Of a stretch of 64,000 bases of DNA, positions 56,286 through 64,000 are shown piece after piece. Every line of letters begins with the position of its first letter. Position 1 is the stretch's first letter. Both the position numbers and the translations under genes were made by a program. Location of the stretch: positions 137,585,741 through 137,649,740 of the forward strand of contig CM041465.1 of the NCBI GenBank assembly GCA_023213395.1, in the 5' to 3' direction. This stretch comes from Cycas panzhihuaensis. Lineage: Eukaryota; Cycadophyta. Under the pieces are notes generated by a model. The model saw only the letters and a program-made list of their open reading frames with translations. It was not told where the DNA came from and ran no database searches.

Positions 56286-56940
56286 CAAAACCTACTTGTC
56301 CATTAAAGCATCAACATCTGCCAATCACCATGCCATGCAAATTAGCCAAACATCACATGCATGAACATGAGACGTTGACCACTTTGGTTTGCATGTAAAA
56401 TGACACTGTCGATGAAAAAAAGAGGTTGAATTATTCATGTTGATTAATATTATCGATGCCACTATAGTAAGCACCCATTAAGCACTAACATCTTCCATTT
56501 ACCATGAAATGTCGATAAGAAAAAATGCCCACCAATCACTATGAAACACTAACAAAGAAAAGGTTGAATTGTGTACGTTGATCAACATCAATGTTGTCTT
56601 ATTAAAAAGTGTAGATCTTTGACCATGCTAAACATAATTCCACCAACACAATAATATGTAATCGCCACATAAATTTTAAATGAATTTACCAGCCATCAAG
56701 CACAATCACAACATCTAAGAATGTCAAATCCACATAAATCACTCTAATACAATGCCATAAAACAAATATGTAATGGGTTGGTAACACCATCATTGCCAAT
56801 TGCCACACCAAACTGAAATGAATTTGTCAACAATCAAGCACAATCAAAATGTTGAATATTAGCAAATTTGCAAAAATCACTCTAATACAATGCCACAAAA
56901 CAAATATGTAATGGGTTGGTAGCACTATCATTCCCTATCT
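56286..56940. repeat. Degenerate tandem-repeat region with 138-bp spacing
   Basis: TAATGGGTTGGTA occurs at 56771 and 56909, and GGTTGAATT at 56424 and 56562: both 138 bp apart. The first pair is surrounded by good similarity (TCACTCTAATACAATGCCA, CAATCAAGCACAATCA). The second pair is weaker. It may be an old satellite-like array. Confidence 0.45.
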
Positions 56941-59900
56941 AGACCTAGAACACCTCTTATAGACCCTTTGAAGGCAAGAACAAACCGGATTAGAAAACCC
57001 AATGATAAATTCAACCATATCGCTAGCTTATACATAATACTAATAATGAACATTGCACCTAGTGTAATATTTCTAATGATTGTGCAAACCTTCATCAACC
57101 AAAGTGGTTGGATATATTCAAAGTCGAATTGCCTAAACCTACACTCGAACGATAAGCAATTACTTCCACACCAAAATCTCCATGCATCACATAAGGATTT
57201 AGTTACAGCCACCAAAACTCCCCATAATCTGAATGCTAAAACCATACCAATTAGTTGAAGGGAACTGCAATCCCATAGAGTGATGATACCACGAGATTAA
57301 CCTTGAGCTCCACCCTCATAATAGAATATTTATAGCCATTCCATAGTTGGTTCGAGCCAAAAGATTCTTCTTTTGTCATTTTAGTTTCTTGAAGATGAAG
57401 AACATTAAGAATCCATTCCCTAATACATTCTCTTAGGGCTTGTTTTGTAGAGGTCAAACTTAGACCTCACATGCTTTATGATACAATAATCATTTTTGTC
57501 CTTGATGGGATGATGCCCTTTCTAGCTTTGGGAGCTCCTTCACTTATGTTGGGATTCTTTATCTTTTGGACATCCAATGTGAACTTGTCTTTACTAATTC
57601 TCAATTGGGAATGAGTCCCACTTTCAATTCCTCTTGAAGTTTCCATTTAAAGAATTTCCATATTTGATTGTTTGCCTACCTTCCTTCTATTAGTGGACGA
57701 GCCGACCGTTGAGTGAGGTTGAAGAGTTGACTCATCTCCTACATTCATGGTCAACTCTTCCTCTCAGGAAATGGGGAGTTGATTATTGACAATTATCTAC
57801 CTGCCTTCCTTCTTTCTCCCGCATAATATATAATTACATAAATATTAAGTGTTAGATAAAAAATTAATTATTTTAACTTTAAATTTGTTAGAAGATGGGA
57901 GGATTGCCATTGATGTGCCTCAATCTTTAGTAAGTTGCTTTAATGTTCAACAAGTTTGTTAATGTCCATATGAAAATAATAACATCTACTAGTCCACATG
58001 GGTAACTAGTTACTGTAGCCACTAATTCACTAGGAAGATTATTTGGTTACGTGGTTTAATCAATAATACTAATAGCCACACTTTAAGAATATGTCATTTT
58101 ATATGTCAGTTGAATGTGCTAAAAATACATATAAGAGTAGCATAAATTTTGTATCTCATCTTTTACTTTATAGAACTAGGCAATTTCTTTAGTATCTATT
58201 GGCTGAAATTACAATAAACATTGGCTATATTAACTAAAAATACATGAGATATTATTATTATTAGTTAGAAATGCATAAGAAATAGGCTCTTTGGCCTCAC
58301 AATTGCCCTCTTAGACTTATATAAGTCTAATAATACAAATTGGCATTGACTTGATCAAAGGATATCACTCAAACATAAAAAATACTCTATTTTTGATAAA
58401 ATTTAACTTTCTAAGGCTCTCAAGAGTTTAAAAGAGTATTTTTCATATTTTCTTCTCTTCTTTCATTTGCCCCCTTTATTTAGAGTGTGGTTTTATATAA
58501 ATAGATATTTGAAATCATAAAAGAAAGGTTATGATAAATAAATATGCCAGAAAATTTGAAACAAGAAAAAAAGACAAACCTACAAAAGTAACATTTGCCT
58601 TGTATTGATTTCAAATATTAGAATATCCATTAAATAATCACCAAAAGGGTTTGTATGACTAAATTTGTTTTGAAGGTAAATGAGTCATCTCCTCAATGCA
58701 ATAGATTAGAAGTCTAAGTTTTATAGTTAAAGTTAGAATAGAAAAACTACAAGCATGTCATAAAAAAGTTAATTAATATTAAAAGGTAAGTTAGCCTCTT
58801 TTGTTGGGGGCTCTAGTCATGTGGGCTAATCTCTAGGGGTTGGCGAACCTCAAAAAACATTTTAATTTCGTTAAACTAAGAGAAAACTTTGTAAAAAAAA
58901 TAATTAGAAATCTAATTTTTTTTGCCATCATTCATTTTTAAAATTTATGCTCTTGTGTTTTGTAGAGGGCATCTCTACAATGTTATGGACTACCGATATC
59001 TATGAATCATGGTGTCTATGTGAGGGACAAATATTTGAAACCAATTTTGTCTTCCCTTTTTGATGACTTGAACCTCACTTGTTGATTTTCATGCGTAAAG
59101 TTAGAAGTGGTTTTAATTTAAAGGTAGTTAGGGTTCTCATTCTCAAGAATCTCTTTAATGGGCAGAGTAAGATGACCTTGAAGATACTATCTTGCATAAG
59201 ATCCACACAAAAGTATATTTTTACCTAAACTTTCACCAACATTTAGACATTCCTAAAATTCTCTGCATGCAATTTGGCCAACCAAGTGGCTATGTTTTAT
59301 TTTTCACAAAAATGAACTAACATGTTTTTTTTGCTTTCATTGAAATCCTTGGCCCACTTAAGTTCCTTGTTTATATAAGCATAATCATTGGAGTTTCTAG
59401 CCCTTTTTGTTCTTAGCCATGAAGAAAAGATTGACCATTGAATAACTTCAAAATCTTTTGATTCGCCTAGCATTAACATAATTATGATCTCCAACATCTT
59501 CAGATGTTATGTTTTTTGCAATTTGTCCACTTTCTGTTGACATTACATTTTCTTTGATAGGATGAGTTTGGTTAAGTTTGTGCTTCTTTTTTTAAAGTTG
59601 TTTCTTTCCTTTAAATAAGCTCTGCATTTATGTAAATGACCTAAAAATCCTTCACATCTTCATCTTTCACTTGACTTTATATGCTTGGGTGGCTTGTGTT
59701 ATAAAATACACAAAAAACACAACCAAAATGATATTGAAAAACAAAATGGGTTTACCATGGCAGTTTTTCAGCTTTGGCATATAGTTGTTGCAACTACCAA
59801 AAAGAAAAAGAAAAATAATAATATTTTTTTTGCAATCTTCATTTGGTATCTGCAACTATTAGTTTAAAAAACTTAGAAAACTTGAATTTGTGGCCAACAC

Positions 59901-60270
59901 TAAGATTTGCATGCAATATTATTTTAGGGTCCTATGGTTGTGAAAAAGAGGCCATAAGGCAATTTTAAGGCATCAAATATTATTTAAACACCATGATATT
60001 TTTCTTCTTCTTCTTTTTGAAAAATAAAAAATGCAAATCTTGATATGTATTTTGCTTTCTAAAACTATCTATAATATTTCAGAATAATTTGCCTAATAAA
60101 ACCTTTCTTTTTCTTTTTAAAAAATACAACTATTAAATGCATTTTGCAAGATCTTCCAATGGTCACTTTCGAGGGAAAAAAATAAGGTTATATGAAGATA
60201 TCAAAGTCTCAAAAAAATAGCTCAAAAAATTTAAAGAAACTAGGCTCTAAATTCCAAAGGATCAAAACTT
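56941..60270. other. Unassigned AT-rich stretch
   Basis: No protein domain, RNA gene or clear repeat identified. The frame 56928-57245 (minus) and its plus-strand shadow are not conserved families I know. Confidence 0.3.
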
Positions 60271-60271
60271 T

Positions 60272-60870
60272 GGCTTTGATACCAAATATTGAGTGTGGCA
60301 TTGCTCTAATACCATAATGTTAGGTATTAAATTTAATTTTTATACTAAAATATTATGGACGATTAAGTGGAAGTAATGCATGGATGATAGACCTAACCAT
60401 AATTGAACATGGGACATGCAATGAGTACAAAATATCATAATTAAATGCACAAAGTATAATGAAATATACACACAAAGGATAGACACAATATGTGGAAGAA
60501 TAGTTATTCCTTAATTATTAAAATATGATGTACATATTTATAAAACAACTCATTTCAAATTAAGAATCTAAAGTTAATTATTGTATGCTTGGTACACATT
60601 TCAACAACCTTTATAGGTGTTCATAATAAAATATTCATAAATTATGTGTAAGAGAGTGAGAAGGATTTGGTATATCATTTGATATAATTAGATATTATAT
60701 CCAATACCTATTTATAAGCCAAGAAGAATATCCTATGAGTTATTCCCTTGGGGATTGCTTGAAGAATAAATTGGTGTTTGTAGCACCACCATAATCGAGC
60801 TTACAAATGCTCTCCAAGAGGAATAGACCCATATACAGACTAACTTTAAGGGTAAATAGTGAGATGAACT
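60272..60870 (-). repeat. Candidate LTR with two PBS-like sites, minus strand
   Basis: The minus strand carries TGGTATTAGAGC (60303-60314) shortly after CCTAACA (an LTR-like end at 60318), and TGGTATCAAAGCC at 60272-60284. Both are one change from the tRNA-Met site. The LTR would extend rightward; its other end is not found, and no partner LTR is seen. Confidence 0.35.
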
Positions 60871-62821
60871 TTTCTCCTTTCTTATTCTCTTATGTTTAAC
60901 ATCTATCACTAGTAATAACAACCATTCTAAATAATAGGATTCAAATTACCGGCACATTTAAGTAAGAAAAGTACGTGGCATGGTCAACTACAAATTGTTG
61001 TAGTGATTGAAATACTAGGTTGATTATGACTACAAGAATACAACTGCTATAACTACTTCAAGACATACTAATTAATAGATATGGATAATAGACCTAACCT
61101 TGCATCAATAATAGAAAAGAACCGGGTCTTAGACAAAAGCTTAGAAAAAATGATAAGTGATAGAATTGAAGCTTAAGTTAGAAAACAAGGGAAGGGAATA
61201 CTTGACAGATAATGATATGTTAAATGAAGAGCAATATCAAGACAAGCATGGATTTGTGAAATCAAGTATAGGAGGATCCACATCAAATAGTAATAAAAGT
61301 GAAAGCACAACACTAATAAGGAAGGGTGAAAATGGGGCAAGGTGCAAAAATAAAGGGAGAATGTCAAGGAGGGAACATAAACCACAAGGTAAAAAGAACA
61401 TAAGTAAATGAAGAAACAAGGGATATAGAAAGCATACAAAGAAAGGTGAGTCAAATAGAAGCTTTGAAAGCTCGGGGACTACCTCTAGCTCAAAGGACAC
61501 TTATAGTTCTAATAGTCTCGATGAGTCTAATATGTAATCTTTATGGAGTCTAGAAAGATGACATCCCTTGTTATGAACTAATACCCACCCCTTTTTAGGT
61601 GAACCAACATGTTTATTGGGTAATGGAAACCTTTTGCGTCATATTTAAGATGCAGAAGATCAAAGGAAGATCATTATGGAGTCTTATTTTGGAGCATTAG
61701 CTATTTGGAGGCTGGTGTAGGTAGTACTGATTCTAGGAGGAGCCCTTACCTTGAAGAGGACTAGTATTCATTTTATTTAACTCATTTTTTAAATTACTTC
61801 TTTATAATTAGCATATTTCTATTAATTGGTGTTATTCATTAGTCGATGTATATTACTAAATCTAGTCAGTTCGTAATATGATCATAACAAGAAAAGAAGA
61901 GAATAAAAGGAAATAAACAATTATAGAAGAAAATTGAAACTTCCAGACCATGAAGGAGAAAGAGGCATGGGAGAAGAGGTCAAAAATTGAATACATAACC
62001 TAGAAAGATACTTTGAGTTAAAAAGACTAGGTAGCTATACCAAGACCTCAATAACCATATATCAATTAATGAGACTTGCATTCACTTAGTGATATGACAA
62101 ACTCCATAGTTACAAAACAAAAACAAAGTTTATCCCTTAGAATAAGTTAAAAAAGAAATTTTGTAATAAATTTACCTCTGAAAACTTCTTATAAGATAGT
62201 CAATGTTTTTTGCAATTTAAAGTATAGAAGCCTTAACATAAGTGAGCATAAAAAAGAAATTGAAATCCTTAATAGATTTATACCTATTATCTAAGGAAAG
62301 GATCGACTTATAAGATTCATTAATGGATTGAATTGAGAATATTGCACTTATGTATGAGTTCATAAGCCTAATTTAATGGACAAAGCTACAATATTTGTAG
62401 AGAGATATGGAGAGCAAAGGAGGGGACAAAAAGGGAGGGAATGGTTACATGAAAGGGAAGGCACTTGCATGGGCAGTACACTTAAACACAAAAGAAAAAG
62501 ATATAAAGTAAGTAGAAGGGATGATCATAAAGACTGGGATAGCAACTAAGATTATCAAAGCACTGAGACTGCTACTAGAAGCCATAATAGCTCTCAAGAG
62601 GAATAATCTTACTGAGGTTTATACAAGAAATCTCCTAGGTAGTTAAGTAACTAAAATTAGGTCCAAAATTAATGAAACAAATTTAAAACTATAAATTATT
62701 GGGAATGCAAAGAAGCCACAACCATAAATGCACATACATGTTATAGTTGAATTGGGTAAAATATATATGCAATTATCTTTGGTATAAGTAAACAACAAAA
62801 TAAATGAACAATATTTTGTTG
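60871..62821. other. Unassigned AT-rich stretch
   Basis: A Lys/Ser-rich frame at 61157-61411 (plus) has low-complexity composition (KGENGARCKNKGRMSRREHK) and could be a decayed nucleocapsid-like tail, but no motif is firm. Confidence 0.3.
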
Positions 62822-63071
62822 TGTTATGGATCTTTTCGGTAACTGGAGCACAATTTAAAAGATTCCAAAGAACACAAGTATGCTTGAAAGTAAATTTACA
62901 GTGAAAAGACCAATTGGTATTGATTGATAAAAATAAGTGATGATTTTTAATACACTGGAGGCCTCATTTATCAGTGCATGACAGGCCTTTTCAATTATAA
63001 GTTACAACTCTTGGAGATGCCCTTTCACTTTAATTAACAATTACTTAATCCCTTTAAGGAGGTCTGTAACA
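62822..63071 (-). repeat. Chromovirus LTR (3' LTR), 250 bp
   Basis: The minus strand starts TGTTACAGACCTCC at 63071 and ends ...GATCCATAACA at 62822. It is directly preceded by a polypurine tract. The second LTR lies outside the window. Confidence 0.7.
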
Positions 63072-63072
63072 A

Positions 63073-63087
63073 TTCCTCCCCCTTAAG
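63073..63087 (-). other. Chromovirus polypurine tract
   Basis: CTTAAGGGGGAGGAA on the minus strand, adjoining the LTR. Confidence 0.75.
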
Positions 63088-63357
63088 ATGTTTCGCCCAC
63101 GAAACATAGTCGAACGATTACAATCCCTTAAACATATGATGTCCTTCATTGTAGTGGAGTCCATTAAGTGATTAGACGAATGTTGCAGGTATTTATTGGA
63201 AGATTCCTTTGGGTGAAAATCTCAACAGTATTTTTGGAGTGCTTGTGGTTGCCTTTTTACTTCTTCACCCTAATTCTCATGTAATATGACTTTAGTTTTG
63301 TTTGATCTTTTTCTTGATAATGTGATGGTTCTTCTTTCTTTCTTAAATCACATAAAC
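63088..63357 (-). other. Remnant between protease and 3' LTR of the chromovirus
   Basis: About 270 bp with stops, where RT, RNase H and integrase (normally about 3 kb) should be. Only short charged words are readable. Confidence 0.5.
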
Positions 63358-64000
63358 TACTCGTCCATATTCATTTTGAAGGTTCTAAGTGTACTGAGCC
63401 ATTGACTGCCCAATACAATATCTACACCTCTGACATCAACAACGTAGAAATCTTCTATAATGCTGATGTCGTTTAGCATGATGTTAAGGTTCTTCATTAT
63501 ACCTTGGCCAGAGATTACCTGCCTTCCTCCAACAGTGACATGGAAACGAGGAGTCCTTAATGGAAATAACCTCAGTTATTGTGCGCAGTTTCGATCAATA
63601 AAATTATGTGTGCTACCTAAATTTATCAATATTGTTACAACTTGATTTTTAATAGATCCTTGCAATTTTAAGGTATTTGATTGATTAAAACTACTCATAT
63701 ATGATAGTGACATTTGTGGATGGTCGTCATCGAGATTACTGTGGCTTTCTTGATGTTCTGCATGATAACAATTTCTTTGATTATTTTTAGATTCTTGTTC
63801 TTCTTCGTCAATATTGCCATTTGGCAGTAATCTGATTGTATATAGATGGTTCTTTTGACATCTATGCGCAGGTTCCCACTTTTCCTCACATCTGAAGCAT
63901 AGGTTTCTTCTTCTTAACTCTTCTTGTTCTATTTTTGTTTTTTGAATGATTAGTTTGGCAGGTTAATTGATTGACAATTGTTTATGCTGAACGCTTGGTA
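63358..64000 (-). pseudogene. Chromovirus gag C-terminus and protease
   Basis: One frame runs from the right edge to TAG at 63358-63360. The nucleocapsid motif is LCFRCEEKWEPAHRC (about 63858-63900), the CFxCxEKxxPxHxC form typical of chromoviruses. An acidic linker follows. The protease turn reads LINLGSTHNFID (about 63606-63640), where chromoviruses have L-[IV]-D-S-G-[SA]-[TS]-H-N-F-I; the catalytic Asp is Asn here. The second hallmark GVDIVLGSQWLSTL is near 63378-63420. One TAA follows NCAQ. The gag start lies beyond the window. Confidence 0.85.

Noticed and set aside
52000-60270. tRNA or rRNA genes, MITEs with clear terminal inverted repeats
   Set aside because: None found by reading; AT-rich words gave only chance inverted repeats.

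Overview
The window looks like plant nuclear DNA from a large, repeat-rich genome. No bacterial, organellar or confidently recognisable host gene was found. Almost everything that can be named is an LTR retrotransposon (Ty3/Gypsy or Ty1/Copia) in some state of decay, often nested. The mix of 10-17 kb Ty3 elements, an antisense plant-mobile-domain-like ORF, chromoviruses, Copia, a TRIM and long stretches of old AT-rich DNA suggests a seed plant; a gymnosperm is my guess, which the sequence does not prove.

Layout. (1) 1-3362 and about 19989-20204: element A, minus strand, Ty3/Gypsy of Tat type: gag, primer-binding site (PBS) and 5' LTR. Its LTR is split by the insertion of element B. (2) 3363-19983: element B, plus strand, a 16.6 kb Tat-type element flanked by the 5-bp duplication ATTTC. 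It has 2.57 kb LTRs, gag, protease, RT-RNase H and integrase, then a 3.8 kb zone with a decayed antisense plant-mobile-domain-like ORF, then a second RNase H before the 3' LTR. (3) 20.3-20.6 kb: a scrap of Copia. (4) 22205-25565: element C, minus strand, a third copy of the A/B family truncated at both ends. (5) 26.2-27.2 kb: LTR, PBS and possible gag start on the minus strand. 27.5-30.6 kb: badly decayed chromovirus pol with chromodomain, plus strand. (6) 30.7-35.3 kb: decayed Copia element interrupted by a complete 782-bp TRIM (31733-32514). (7) 36.0-36.9 kb: minus-strand LTR, PBS and leader of a family related to that at 26.65 kb. (8) 36.9-41.6 kb: unassigned DNA with two tandem duplications and a possible LINE fragment. 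(9) 41611-51422: element D, a 9.8 kb nearly intact Ty3/Gypsy element with 549/550-bp LTRs and the target duplication GAGGC. It has gag with three zinc knuckles, protease, RT-RNase H, integrase, a 34-base A tract and an extra sense ORF of unknown function. (10) 51.4-62.8 kb: AT-rich, mostly anonymous DNA. (11) 62822-64000: minus-strand chromovirus with 3' LTR, polypurine tract and gag-protease, RT and integrase missing.

The genes act only as parts of their own retroelements: gag packages RNA, protease matures the polyprotein, RT-RNase H copies RNA from the tRNA-primed PBS, and integrase makes the 5-bp duplications seen around B and D. Elements A, B and C are full of stop codons that mostly look like C-to-T changes, as expected for methylated, silenced DNA. 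Element D has only a few lesions. The most interesting items are the cargo of element B (antisense ORF plus displaced second RNase H) and the extra 3' ORF, A tract and hypervariable LTR repeat block of element D.
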